From the NCBI GenBank assembly GCA_936432065.2, contig OW386287.2:188231729-188295728 (forward strand): a stretch of 64,000 nt of DNA. Direction: 5' to 3'. A program made the translations under genes and the position numbers. The DNA is from Rutpela maculata. Lineage: Eukaryota; Arthropoda; Insecta; Coleoptera; Cerambycidae. How positions within the stretch are numbered: the stretch's first letter is position 1; every line of letters begins with the position of its first letter. Of this stretch, positions 23,659-35,904 are shown one piece after another. The notes beneath the pieces are model-generated. The model was not told where the DNA came from, ran no database searches, and was given only the letters and a program-made list of their open reading frames with translations.

Positions 23659-23835
23659 TCACGTCTGCAGCGCGGTGGTCATCTCGTCGTGGATTGTTGC
23701 CAATTCGTGGATTCTAGAGGCGAGTTGTTGGTTTAGGGTGAGGAGCACCTGCTTTTGAGATTCGTGTGCGCTGAGAGCTATTTCGAGTTCTGATTGTGCC
23801 AATTTTATTGTGCTTTGGAGTTCTTGATTTTCCTT
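23659..23835 (-). CDS. Last coding exon of a coiled-coil host protein
   Basis: On the minus strand an acceptor (TAGTCACTGCAG) precedes AAG GAA AAT CAA, and the frame stays open for 58 residues to a TGA at 23661-23659. The residues (KENQELQSTIKLAQSELEIA, then SQKQVLLTLNQQLASRIHEL and HDEMTTALQT) show heptad spacing of leucine/isoleucine with charged or Q/N positions, i.e. a C-terminal coiled coil. The exon starts in phase 0, matching the phase 0 end of the exon at 26829-26968, and the two together read as one continuous coiled coil. Codon use and composition are unlike the surrounding AT-rich repeats, which supports a real host gene. I do not recognise the family; candidates among coiled-coil scaffold proteins cannot be separated without a search. 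Confidence 0.75.
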   Translation of the reverse strand, partial: KENQELQSTIKLAQSELEIALSAHESQKQVLLTLNQQLASRIHELATIHDEMTTALQT

Positions 23836-25143
23836 CTGCAGTGACTAGAAGAGTCGTATGAAAGAGCATATTAATTTTTTCTAGCCTTAAATTGTTTGTT
23901 GAAGTTAAAATTTCGTTTCGACCAAGCAGTGACTAAGAAACTGAAAAAATTCTACAAGCTGAAGCATTCTCGAATCGGTAAATAGTGTTTAGTGGCCATT
24001 TTTCTGATCCCCACGTGTTTTTTTCGTTGTACGTCGGTACGAAAAAGATCAAGTGTCAAGTGTTTTACTATGATCAATTCCAAAAAGAATATCATATTAC
24101 GTAAAACGAGTTGTACGAAGCATATTACACCGCTAGCGGCGACTAAATAAAACAGAAAATGTAAGAGCTAAAACGAATACTCTCCTCAACAATTTTAAGT
24201 CTCATCAAAATGGTGACTCAAAATTTTGGTGGTATCTTTTCAAGGACATCAAAAATAGTCAAATACAACTTTGCAGAAAATCCCAGCTTCTGCTTTTCTC
24301 ATCGACAAACACGTTATTTTTCAATAAAAAACTCCGAATTTGCAAATTATATGCGTATATTTATATATTTATCGATAATATTTTTGTTTAAAAAATGTAC
24401 TTACACTTCGCATACGTATGTTTAGGTGTATATATATACATGTAGGGATATGTGTATATGGTTGTTTCCAAAAAACTCTCCTTTCCAGGACGTGATCGTA
24501 ATTGCTTCCTACTATGTTAATAACAACTTTGATTTTCAGGCTGAAATTAGGGTAATTTGCATATGCCGATAAGCTAAAAGAAACAAATGTGTTTTCGTCC
24601 AAAACATTGACTCATCTCACGGTTGATTGGTTGTGCGAAGCCAACCAGATATCCACGACGCGGATTATCGTGGCCAATAAATAGCTGAACGGAGCGCGAT
24701 CGGGACGGATTAAAAATAAAATGAAATACAAACACAATCTCCTATCGCAGGATGAGGGAATTAAAAGTGTATAAGATAAAACATGAAAATAATAAACTTA
24801 AATATTGAAAATTTTACAGGTAAATTAAGAATAACAATATCATTACAAAGTGGGCCATGGAATAAACAGAAAAAAAATTGGCAAAGTTAATTATATTAAT
24901 ATCTCAATCAATGAAAATATAAAGGGACCGATAACATTGGCGTACAGTAATAGTAAAGAAACCAAGGAAGCAAAAATGAATATAAAAATAGTACGTTATA
25001 AAAAAACAACTACACATATTTTTGAAGCTTCCACTAAACCGCCGTTCATTCAAATACAGAAAAATTATGATTGAGAAGAGAGAATTTAGAGAGACAAAAC
25101 AAACAAAAACAATACAAATAAATGAAGAAAAGGATGGAAAAGA

Positions 25144-25430
25144 GTGAAAGTTCGGAAATTGTGTTTGCGAGTTTCGGACATCGCGCCTAAGGAATATTGT
25201 TTTAACTGCTTGGCTATCACAAACAAACAATGTGTCAAAATCGCCGATCAACTCAGCGCTTTTGAACAGCAACTAGAATATGGTATATCCCAAGTATTCG
25301 TTCTGGGGCCAACATTAGTTTTATTTTACATAAATGAACTTTTACTTCTAGATTCCAAATGCAAAATTATATCATACAGATTCGGCCAATGTAGTTTTAT
25401 ATGTAGCTTGAGATGAATGAGTGCAAAAAA
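25144..25430 (+). pseudogene. Reverse transcriptase fragment (non-LTR type)
   Basis: Around residues 35-85 the plus-strand frame reads KQCVKIADQLSAFEQQLEYG, ISQVFVLGPTLVLFYINELL, SKCKIISY. This corresponds to the RT palm block G(V)PQGSVLGPLLF..YIND...ISYADD of non-LTR elements. The catalytic YADD has become Y followed by a frameshift (the next frame reads DSANVVLYVA and then a stop). It is a short internal relic in the same antisense intron. The clade is uncertain (jockey/CR1-like by wording). Confidence 0.65.
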
Positions 25431-25789
25431 GAAATTAGGAAAAGAAACACGGACATACTCCCACTACAAGATCTTGACATTGTGCTGTTAGAAGCGATAG
25501 GTATCGATACCCCGCGGTGATAGACGACGGTGATTTTCACGAAGTGTGGAATGTGCTATTGGAGTATATCCAATCTGTCTTTCAATAAATTTCGATTTGA
25601 TTTGATCACCGTTATTTACTACACGGTTTCGTCTCAATTATTGAGAACCATCCACACTCGATTCGATGACGTTTCAATCTGTAGAAAATATTTTCATTTC
25701 TTTGCCTACTTTGATTGACTTAACTATTGATATTTCTTTGCTATATCTGTAGGCCTAGATCTATACTAAAGTTACCCAACGCATACTTT

Positions 25790-26627
25790 TACAGAGTGTT
25801 CCATTAATAATTGGTCATACGCTAACTGAAGAATCCTTAGCTGAAAATATGAAGATTTAACTGAGATAAAAGAAGTTAAAAATTAAAAAATCATTTTCAC
25901 AATCATATTATTTTAAAATTACTTCATATTTCTTTACCATATTTGGAAGATAGTGTTAGTGGTCCAAGGCGCATAATATCAGCGAAAGAACTAAATAAGT
26001 TTTGTGAACTGTTAAATAACTCCTACGGAAAAACTAACGTTTGACAGTTCTAGGAAAACTAAATGTCATTAGCCTACTAAGCAAAAATATTATTGTTTCA
26101 GCCTACTCTGTACAAAAACAATAAGGCAGTTAGATGCCAATAAAGTGATCAGAAATTTATTTGTGAGATGAGTAACACTGAAATTTAAAATACCATGTAG
26201 CCGCTTTTTCGAATTCAAATATCTCGAGAAATAGACACTCTAGAGCAATGTAATAAGTGTACCTTTTTCCTTTTTTGCGTCAAAATTATTGAATAGAAAA
26301 CCGAGAAAACAAGTATTTGGCCAGTGGCTTACAAATCAAGAGGGGGCCCCTTCACCTCCCCCCTACCGTGGACCTCTGGCAATAGTGAAGAAGCAGTTCT
26401 TTCGCTGATATTATGCGCCTTGGGCCACTAACACTATCTACCAAATATGGTAAAGAAATGTTAAGTAATTTTAAAATAATATTTGGAAATAATTTTTTAA
26501 CTTCAAGACCACCCTGTATCTCAGTAAAAAGGCACATTTTATCTAAGTGTTTTTGGTTAAATCTCCATATTTTAGGCTAAGGATTCTTCAGTTAGCGTAT
26601 GACCAATTATTAATGAAACGCCCTGTA
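25790..26627. mobile_element. Mariner-type MITE with ~200-bp inverted ends
   Basis: The left end TACAGAGTGTTCCATTAATA and the right end, read inward as TACAGGGCGTTTCATTAATA, both continue into ATTGGTCATACGCTAACTGA. Similarity of the arms extends about 200 bp, to the block GTTAGTGG(T)CCAAGGCGCATAA. TACAGGGTGTTTCATTAATA-type ends are common in insect mariner derivatives. It lies within the intron of the coiled-coil gene. Confidence 0.85.
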
Positions 26628-26828
26628 TAATCATACGAAAAAATACATATTTTGAACAGGCTATAGAGTCTATTATTTTTTTGTCATTTTGAATGTTGCT
26701 TTGTTTGTCAGTGATACAGATGGGGCAACGCATGTCGGCCTGTCAGTTTTCCCAAGAATCTCAAGCTCACGTAATTCTGTGTTGGGTATCTATAGTCTAG
26801 TAACTATTTGTATAGTTTATAATCATAC

Positions 26829-26968
26829 CTGCATTTCGGATAATTTATTGGAGGAAGATAATGCTTTGATTTCGTTATTTTTGCTTTCTAGTTCAGTCTC
26901 TAGTTGCTCTACTCGGATTCTTAAGGATTGAATTTCTTTCCTCAATTCGTCTGCTAGTTCGCCACCCC
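26829..26968 (-). CDS. Internal coiled-coil exon of the same host gene
   Basis: The minus strand shows an acceptor with a pyrimidine-rich lead (TTTATTTTTATTACAG), a 140-nt exon, and a donor CAG/GTATGA. The frame GGELADELRKEIQSLRIR, VEQLETELESKNNEIKALSS, SNKLSEMQ is a classical coiled coil. It starts with two bases finishing a split codon and ends in phase 0, so it joins exactly to the exon at 23659-23835. The upstream exon(s) are not identified with certainty; the exon at 38557-38694 has a phase 0 end, so at least one further exon would be needed between them. No damage is seen. Confidence 0.75.
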
Positions 26969-27579
26969 CTGTAATAAAAATAAACAAAATACTGCTTAAT
27001 ATGAATATTCTTTGTGAGAATTTAAAAGATTTAATTATATTGTAGTGCATTTTGAAAACGATTTTTTTCTTATAATTCTTTAATATAATTGGACTAGTAT
27101 TGCATTATAGAGGGTTAGTCAGTATTTAGTAACCAAAAGACTGATTCAGGATAGGAAATTATAAAGAAAAGTTCATATAAATGTAAGTCTTAGAACATAT
27201 TGAGATTTTCTCGCAATTCTTAAATGATAGTTTTTAACCCCATAAAAATATGTAAAATGCGGGATAACCAGCCTGTTAATCTCCATAGGTGCTGAAAGTC
27301 CATTAACTCTAATTTAATAAAAAATTATTGTTATATCTAATTTCAGAAATTTGGGAATTTTAATAAAAATAAAGTCCCCAAAATTAAAGTGCACCATTCT
27401 TAAAATTGAGACGATTTCAAATATTGGTAATTCCTAAAAATCTGGATCTATCTTAATGTACTTTGCATATGTGGATTGGAATGCAACATTTACTACTCAG
27501 ATTTATTTGGATTGCGAAGAATATAATATAAACGAAAGTATGACATAAAACTTCAAGAAACCAATTAATTATCGGGATA
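26969..27579. other. AT-rich, no gene seen
   Basis: Presumed intron sequence of the minus-strand gene; nothing recognisable. Confidence 0.4.
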
Positions 27580-28167
27580 TACAGGGTAGGGTGATTTACC
27601 ATGACATGCAGAAAATTTATCACTAGGTAGGTTGTCCTCACCGAAAGGAGTTAAAAAAATGAAAATTAAAAAAATATGACCAAAAAAAAAATTACCTTAT
27701 CTTTTTGTAGAAATGCACCGCCAATGACTTTAACCAATCTGACGTAACGCGGTACAACCATATCACTTCCCCTCCCCCTATCAGACTTGGGATTGACACT
27801 ATTGACAGCAAAGCTGGACAGGGTAGAAGTGACTTTTTGGTTTTAATCAAATCACACTACAAAAATAGCGAAATAAGTCGAAAAGACATTGACTTTATAC
27901 TAGTGAACTCTACTACAACAAGTAGATATTTACTTAAACAACGTCAATAACATAAATTTCGGCGGTGCTTTGTACCTGCCGGTGTCCTGATTGTTCGACC
28001 GAAAACAAAAAACGCGGCACTTTGACCGCACCCGCCAGCTTAAGTTTTAATGCAACAAAAATTACTAAATTACCTCGGATCACTCTAAAATATCACAGGG
28101 ACTTTTTCCCACATAGAAGACTAGTACACCATATTATTTTCCGCATGTCATTGTAAATCACCCTGTA
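27580..28167. mobile_element. TA-flanked MITE, ~590 bp
   Basis: The left end TACAGGGTAGGGTGATTTAC and the right end, read inward as TACAGGGTGATTTACAATGA, continue with GACATGC(A/G)GAAAA. TA dinucleotides flank both ends (27578-27579, 28168-28169). The interior is GC-richer and non-coding. Mariner-type non-autonomous element. Confidence 0.85.
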
Positions 28168-28947
28168 TATATTTTATTCTCGTTTTAATGCTACTTTCAG
28201 GGAACTTAACTTTGCTTTGCGGCAATAGTTTTTGGAGTTATTGGTCCGCATTTTTTTTAAAAATGGGGATGATAAAAAAACTTATCAAACTCACTGTATC
28301 ACACTGACCTCCCCAACTAACAATCTGATATTTTATAAAAACTGAAAGAGCGTTTAAAAAACGAATTTTATAATACCACATTTCACCAGAATCGTAAAAA
28401 TTGAAATATGTAAAAATCGCTGTCAGCGATTTTAAGACCCACTTTTCTTTGTTTTTCGGGGCGCTGAACACGAATCTGAAGTCAGAATGGCATGTTTGTG
28501 GACGAATTTTCGAGCTAGAGATCAAAATTTGACGAAAAAAATGAAAAATCTTGATTTGTGATATTTCCAGGTTTGAAATGAATAGGAAGAATTTGGGAGA
28601 CATGGAAATATCATTTTTGGAAGAAAATACAGTATTTTCCATTCTATTGCATTACTTGGTAGAGCCTCATGTACGGTGAGTTCACTTTGAAACGCATTAT
28701 TATACAAAATTTCCGACGATATTACTCCCAACAGTGGTTTATAAACATTTTTATGTAGATTGACTCGGAATTGTACCTGTGTTCGCGGTGCTGATCAGAA
28801 CTGCACAGGCGGAAAGAACAATGAGAAAAGACGGGAATTATACCTCAGGATTGTATGGAACACTCAGCCTGTGAGATTGGACCTCACCGGCATCGACTTG
28901 TGATGAAACCTTTAGACGCTTACCTTCGGACGACCCTTTTTATTTGA
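28168..28947. other. No gene confidently seen
   Basis: Some GC-richer DNA near 28750-28930 contains splice-like GT/AG words on the minus strand, but no open frame long enough to call an exon. Confidence 0.4.
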
Positions 28948-31412
28948 GAACTATAGTAGTAAAATTTAGGTTAATGGTATTACCAAAATAAAAGTAAAAG
29001 AAATATGTTTATTAGTGGTTTATGACCAACATATTTTATACAAATAATTAACACATACCGCAAATATAAAGTCTTTGCTAATTGTTGATTTAACGTATAT
29101 GACGTACCTATATTGATAGTTTATTTAAAATGTCTTGTAAATCAAGGATTTGTACCTTTAGTGGAAATTTACTAGATCATAAATATAATAGTACGGCAGC
29201 CCGTTATCAAAAACCCCTACCAAAACAGCGAGCTTTATCCTTTATCGTAGGGAAACTCTATAGATTATGAAATTCTAAGACACTTTTCATACGACAAAAG
29301 TTCAAAAAACGATACGGGCGGCTGGCAAACGAATTTCCGTCTGTCGAAAAACATATCGTAATTTTTATACCGCGGCGAGGCAGTTCTCGATTAATTCTCG
29401 TTAAAAAATGAAGAACAAGACATGAATTAATCGAGAACTGCCATTTTTCATTGGCCTAAGATCCAATAATATCAATCAAAGTTGTATCAAATTGGAGGCT
29501 AAAACTTTTTCTATTTGACTGGACTATGTGTCAAATACCTTCAATTTGTTTTTTTTACTAACCTCTGTACGATGAAAATTTACCGAGATACGGTGAGTTA
29601 AGATTGCCAGAAAGGCAAGACATCCCAGTAAACACTAGCTCGTAAAAAATACGTGAAATATACGTTCTAGTGGTATAAAAACGGTTTTGGTATAGTAATT
29701 GATTAAACGTTTATAATAATAATAATAATAATAATGATAATAATAATAATAATTATTATTATGATGTGCCACGTTATGATTTTGCGTTTTTATTATAGTA
29801 CGGCAGCCCGCTATCAAGATTTTCGAGTTACTTTAGCGAAGATAATTCCAGCGTTTTTCATCAGTTCTGGGGGAGCTGAGGAGAAAAGTTCAGGATGGCG
29901 GAACGTTTTACCTGTCCTAAAGGGTTCAAATTGTAAAGAAAAACCGGTCAACTCGGTCTTCGCAGCGAGGCAGTTTCTTTTGTCTTCTTGTCGAGGGAAG
30001 TAAATATGATGAGGAAAAATTCAGAACTGCCCTTTTGACAGATACGCCGAGTTACAAAGACCGAAATAATGACAAATAGCCACCGGTCAAAATTCTGGTC
30101 ATCGCGGCGAGGCAGTTCTGCTCATTACCGAGTAGTTTCGATGTCTCTTGACCACAAGAAAGTTTGAACGGAACTTTTTGCTAGTTCAGCTATGAGTGGT
30201 TACATTCGCATGTTGTTTAATTTTGAGGGCTGATCAAGTCATCGCGGCGAGGCAGTTCTCCCCTTCAGGCTATTCCAAATATCATTAAGAAGACGAAAAA
30301 GAATATGAACTGAACTTTTTCCCAGTTCACATTTGAGAAAAATGATTTCCGCCGCGACAAAAAAAAAAGCAAATTAAGGCTGTTTGTAAGCACAAGCTCT
30401 CAGAGAATTTGTTTAAATGGAATTGAAATTGAATTTCAAGATTCCTGTCATACAGTATTGCTCGCGCCGCCTCGTCATTCCGGAGCACGCATATACATAC
30501 CAGGAGACTCTGATACGAACTGCCCGGACCGAGGATGCTGCGTTGGCACTATACGGAATATATCATTTCTGTATAACGACAACGCAGGATCCTCGGTCCC
30601 AGCAGCTGCCATCTTTTATTTACGTATACACGCGTTCTGTACCTTCTGCTGGAGATGCTACATGGCTTCAGATATACTCCATGTCGTTGCCATAGGCAAC
30701 GAAGTAATCCAGCATCTCTATGACCGCGCGCTGCCGCGCCAACACACCGAACGTATATGCGACTCCATTCGATTTCGCGCAGCTACGGCCAACGGAAAAC
30801 GGCAGTTCGCATTTTTTTAAATCGTTTTATACACCCCGCTCTATAAATAGAAAAAGTTTTAGCCTCCAATTTGATACAACTTTGATTGATATTATTGGAA
30901 CTTAGGCCAATGAAAAATGGCAGTTCTCGATTAATTCATGTCTTGTTCTTCATTTTTAACGAGAATTAATCGAGAACTGCCTCGCCGCGGTATAAAAATT
31001 ACGACATTTTTTTCGACAGACGGAAAGTCGTTTGCCAGCCGCCCGTATCGTTTTTAGAACTTTTGTCGTATGAAAAAAGTGTCTTAGAATTTCATAATCT
31101 ATAGAGTTTCCCTACGATAAAGCTCGCTGTTTTGATAGGGGTTTTTGGTAACGGGCTGCCGTACTATTATATTTATGATCTAGTAAATTTCCACTAAAGG
31201 TACAAACTCTTGATTTGCAAGACATTTTAAATAAACTATCAATATAGGTACGTCATATACGTTAAATCAACAATTAGCAAAGACTTTATATTTGCGGTAT
31301 CTGTTGTTAATTATTTGTATAAAATATGTTGGTTACAAACCACTAATAAACATATTTCTTTTACTTTTATTTTGGTAATACCATTAACATAAATTTTACT
31401 ACTATAGTTCTC
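28948..31412. mobile_element. Long-TIR element (~570-bp arms) with spaced internal motifs
   Basis: The left arm begins GAGAACTATAGTAGTAAAAT (28948) and runs to about 29520. The right arm (about 30848-31412) is its reverse complement with few changes. A 14-bp word AGTACGGCAGCCCG sits at 29190 and 29797, and inverted at 31152. CGGCGAGGCAGTTCT-type words occur near 29373, 29963, 30105 and 30245, and inverted near 30975. The core has a GC-rich hairpin (30522-30600: GGACCGAGGATGCTGCGTTG and its mirror). No transposase domain is seen; short open frames in the core have no recognisable motif. Confidence 0.85.
29712..29763. repeat. (AAT)n microsatellite
   Basis: Uninterrupted AAT/ATA triplets with one GAT step, switching to ATT triplets at the 3' side. 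Confidence 0.9.
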
Positions 31413-31423
31413 AAATAAAAATG

Positions 31424-32465
31424 ATTGAGTGCTACTGAATGGATTTTGATGAAACCTTGTGCAATGTAATGACGTTAATAAGAAAGTTGAAAAAAAGATT
31501 AGAGTAGGAAATGATCGGAAGGGGTAGAAAACACCCCTTTAAGAATTAAGTCAAAAATAAAAAGAAAACAATATATTTACCTTTTTTGGCCCAAAATAAG
31601 ATGTTTTTACTCTGAAAAAATTCAGGTGAATGTATCATCGAAATGCAAGACTTTTTTTTATTTGCAACTTTTCTGTAAAGTGCGTTTTCACAGAGTTTTT
31701 TCGGGAAAACATGAAAAATTACCCTTATCTTTGACATTGTAGCGCTTTAGAAATATATAATTTAAAAATTCAGACGTATGCATTGAGGCCTTCTAAACAT
31801 TTTTTGTCTCTTGGAATTTTTTTGTAACTTGCTAGTTTTCCGAGATACAGGCAGTTTTTCACGATAAATATTGTACTACATTTCATGAAAAACTGCCTGT
31901 ACTCGGAAAATTAGCAAGTTACAAAAAAATTGCAAGAGACAAAAAATATTTAGAAGGCCTCGATGCACACGTCTGAATTTTTTCAAATTTTTATATTATA
32001 TATTTTTAAAGCGCTACAATGTCAAAGATGGGGGTAGTTTTCATGTTTTCCCGAAAAAACTCTGTGAAAACGCACTTTACAGAAAAGTTGCAAATAAAAA
32101 AGTCTTTCATTTCGATGATACATTCACCTGAATTTTTTCAGATTTTTTTTCAATTTTTACTTTTCCCCTCCCCCATTTTTAGGAATATTCGAGTTGCCAT
32201 ATCTCGAAAAATAAGCATTTTTCGAAAAAAAATCACAAGACTAAAAACATCTTATTTTGGGCCAAAAAAAGGTAAATATATTGTTTTCTTTTTATTTTTG
32301 ACTTAATTCTACAAGTTACGGAACCCGTGATAACCCTTCCGATCATTTCCTACTCTAATCTTTTTTCAACTTTTTTATTAACGTCATTTGCACAAGGTTT
32401 CATCAAAATCCATTCAGTAGCACTCAAGTTAGAGATTTTGGTCATTTTAGTTTTAGTTGACTAGA
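31424..32465. mobile_element. Palindromic element, family A copy 2
   Basis: Shares the arm sequence of 18384-19615: GAATGGATTTTGATGAAACC, AATGACGTTAATAAGAAA, AGATTAGAGTAGGAAATGAT, CCGAGATACAGGCAGTTTTT. The arms mirror around about 31876. The right end (GTTGACTAGACT) matches the left end of copy 1; the left end is shortened and lies about 12 bp from the previous element. Confidence 0.85.
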
Positions 32466-33499
32466 CTAACAGCTATCAGCAAAAAATTATATTTTCCGAG
32501 ATGTATTTAAAAACACATTTTTCTTCCCTTTCCACCCCTAAAAAACACCCTTCTGCACCCTTTGGAGTTAGGAACTCATCCGTTTCTTAAGACTAAGGGT
32601 GAATGAAACCTACAAATCCTCAAATTCTCTTGATTTTCTAATTTTTCAACAACATAGTAAAAATATAATGTGACAGTTCAATTGCTTGAAAATTATAAAG
32701 CGGCTTTGTTAGTATTAAAAGCGAAATAAAAAATGCGTATCGGTAATGGTGCTTTCCAGAAGTTTAATGTTCTTAAACGAAAGTATGACACTTTCGTTTA
32801 AGAAACTATGTATTATATTCTTCGCAATACAGACAAAGGATAGATTGGCGTTCAAAACAATGAATTTTCTATCCCCTCATGCAAAATGCATCAAAATCTA
32901 TAGAGATTTGTAGGAGTTACCAATATTTGAAATTATCCTAATTGTAGATGTGGTCCACCACTTCAACTTTTAGGCGGTTTATTTATTATTTCTTTTATAC
33001 ATTTTATCATTTGATACAATGAATATTCATGCAGGTCTCAACAATACCTTAACTTAAATAGTTTTTTTTTTGCTTTACTAACTAATTATGAATGTAAACT
33101 TACTTTTTCTTATTGTGGTTGAATTTTTGCAGGCTGTGAAAATTTACACATAGCCTAAGTTATTAACCTCAAATATGTATAGTCATTATTAAAACCTAAT
33201 TTATTTCCTATCGACTATGTACATGCGGAATTTTAGAACGCTACAAACAAAGAAACCAACACCTCACCGATTCAATGTCGTAAAAAAATCGTAGAACACT
33301 TATATTAGCAATATGTTGGGTATTAGCTTATTATACTTTTTATTTTATGCTTTTACCAGGAAAACCTTATGGTAAAATAATTCACATCACACAAAAAAAT
33401 AATTAGCTAACTTATTTGTTCTTCACCATACGAGTATCAACGGTATTTAATAATGTCTTGAATTTCAAAAAAATACACCAAACAGACTTTGCAATTAAA
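32466..33499. other. Non-coding spacer with one perfect hairpin
   Basis: No gene seen. At 32772-32806 a perfect 15-bp stem (TTCTTAAACGAAAGT...ACTTTCGTTTAAGAA) has a 5-nt loop. Confidence 0.55.
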
Positions 33500-34305
33500 C
33501 TCTAGGCATTAGAGACCATATAGGGCCCTTACCTGGAAAGATTCGTGGTAGTTCTGGAAATGGGCTTACTTTACGATATTTGGAGCGCTGAATCCGTATG
33601 TTTAACTTCCCACCAAAAGTTCCCCCGCAACCTCCTCAAAAATTATAAAATAAAACAAAAAAATCGTTTTTTTTTTTAATCTTTTTTTTCTTCGTTTTAG
33701 GAAAAAGAAACCTAGAAATTCGGAAAGTAGAAAAAATTTGCAACAAAAAAGGTCCTTTGAGATTTTAACGTTGAACGAACGGGGAAGCGCTAGCACGCCT
33801 CGAAACATGAGCCTCGGCGCCGCACAGTGATCCCGAATTTTTTGGTTCAAAAATGGCTAGAGACAGCAAATCTGGTCGGAAATGAACAATTTTTTAAATT
33901 AAAACTTACCGAAATTCCAACAAATCCTGGGAGCCCGAATTTTGAAAAAAAAAATTCCGTATGATACGTAAATGCACGTGTGGCGCCGAGGCGTATGTCT
34001 CGGGACCCACTCGCTCCCCTACCGATCGTCGTACGTCAAAATGACTTTAATAGGACTTTTTTTGTTGTAAATTTTATTTACTTTCTGAATATCTGGGTAT
34101 TTTTTCTCTAAAACGAAAAAAAAAAAAACGATGCAAAAAAATCAAAAACCAATTTTTGGATTTTTTTCTCTAAATTTGAGAGGGTTGCGGGGGGAATTTT
34201 TGGTGGGAAGTTAAAAATTTGGATTCAGCGAGCCAAAAAACATAAAGTAAACCTATTTCCAGAACTACCATGAATTTTTCCAGATAAAATTCTCTAATGC
34301 CTGGA
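33500..34305. mobile_element. Foldback element (~330-bp arms)
   Basis: Left-arm words GGCATTAGAGA, TTACCTGGAAAGATTC, AACTTCCCACCAAAAGTTCC, AACATGAGCCTCGGCGCC mirror right-arm words GGCGCCGAGGCGTATGT, AATTTTTGGTGGGAAGTT, GAATTTTTCCAGATAA, TCTCTAATGCC. The loop lies at about 33840-33960. No gene. Confidence 0.8.
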
Positions 34306-34428
34306 TTATTATCTCCTAAACAGTTCAGAAAATTTTACAAAATTTTTTGGAAAAAAAATGAATTGCCTTCAAAAAAAAGGCGCTAAAAATTATGAATTAA
34401 ATTTTCACCGTCGCCCAGTTAAACCTCA

Positions 34429-34454
34429 TTACCTAATATCGACATTAGGTAATA
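34429..34454. repeat. Small perfect hairpin
   Basis: ATTACCTAAT and ATTAGGTAAT form a 10-bp stem with a 6-nt loop. Confidence 0.7.
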
Positions 34455-34590
34455 AGGTTCAATATCTGCAATGTTAAAATTTTAATTAAAAAATTTCACA
34501 CAGCGAAAAAGAACAGATGCATCATTTTCAATGTTTAAACTTTAACGCCAGGCTCGTCATCTAGCCCAGTCGTTGAAGGTATTTACCTAC

Positions 34591-35894
34591 TAAAACTTGC
34601 AAAATGATAATTTTTTTTTAATGAGTTCGTGAAAGTGTATAGAATAATATCCTGAGAAGTTTACATTTCGCTCGGATGCAGAACATAAAAAAGTGAAAAA
34701 AAAATTTCATCCATTTTTCCAAAATTTTGAAATTAAGTCAAGCTAGGAAAAAATAAAAAAATACAGATGGATAGATCACGTATTTATGAACAAAAAATGT
34801 TCTAACAAAATTTATCGCTAAAGCCACGGTATTCCCGGAAAAAAATAGTCAAGTAACGTTATAACTCGGAGCGAGATCCATGCGTGCGCGCGCTTGAATA
34901 CGCATGACTGTGACACCGACGCACTGAATTACAAATCAGGATTTGTTCAATCTATATGAATGTTGGTTCACTTAAAACATAGAAATTGTAGCTTTCCGAT
35001 GCTTTTTTGTTTTAAACAATACAAGCAAAGGATGAATGTGAAAAATATACTTACATATATTATCACGCCCGAACTTAATCGTCACAATAAAAAAAGGTAG
35101 AAAAAATAAAAGTCTTTCAAAAAAATTCTTTCTTCATTGAGAACTGTTAAAAAGTCTGTACACTTCATGATTATTATGGTTTATTAAGTTGTAGTAACGT
35201 GGATTAAAAGAAAAATACTTCTCAAATCATTTTAATTTCCTTGCTTGATGATTTTTTGATAAATATTATGTATTGGAGGCTGTAACTTGAGAACTTGACC
35301 CGTTGGAAAAAATAAAATATCACTATTTCGGAAAAAATGTATACTTTTCGAATGTTCAAACACAAATTCGTTTACCTGTATGCATTTTTTCGAAAATCAT
35401 GATCAGAAATAGCGATTTTCACAATCTTATCCATACTCTATAGTTTTGAATATAAATTCTGGAACTTTTCCAATACATTATCAAATGTATACGGAATCCA
35501 CTGGATCTAGTTGAAATATGGATAGGTGTACCTGTAATACATACAATACAGTAAAAGCAGGTAAAAATTCGTGCGAGTGACAGTGCGGCAGATCTGCTTC
35601 GATCCAGCGGCTATGTATGGTGTCTGTGTATGCGTTCATAATTATATATTTTCCCTTCATACTCACTATTTATCCTCCTATTCTCTAAGAAAAATGTTAA
35701 AAATGTGTAATTAGAACGAGAAAGAAGCTTTATTTTACTCGTTAGAACTGCTAAGAATTTTTAGAAGTTCCACGGTATGCATTTCATTTTTTTTATGTTC
35801 TGCATCCGAGCGAAATGTAAACTTTTCAGGATAATATTCTATACACTTTCACGAACTCATTAAAAAAAATTATTAATTTTGCAAGTTTTTAGAG
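34591..35894. mobile_element. TIR element, ~120-bp ends, 1.06-kb interior
   Basis: The left end (AAAACTTGCAAAATGATAAT, then TGAGTTCGTGAAAGTGTATA, ACATTTCGCTCGGATGCAGA) returns in reverse complement at 35773-35894. The interior is AT-rich with short GC-rich patches near 34870 and 35590 and no recognisable domain. Probably non-autonomous. Confidence 0.75.
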
Positions 35895-35904
35895 ATTTCA
35901 CTTG

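Larger units (their letters stand above)
23836..26828 (-). other. Intron (~3 kb) of the coiled-coil gene, with inserted repeats
   Basis: It is bounded on the minus strand by CAG/GTATGATT (26829/26828) and CACTGCAG/AAG (23836/23835). It contains an RT relic (25144-25420), a mariner-type MITE (25790-26627) and otherwise anonymous AT-rich DNA with small hairpins near 24620-24680. Confidence 0.6.

Noticed and set aside
28780..28940. Possible small exon on the minus strand with splice-like borders
   Set aside because: Only about 24 codable bases and a stop in the favoured frame; not enough to call.
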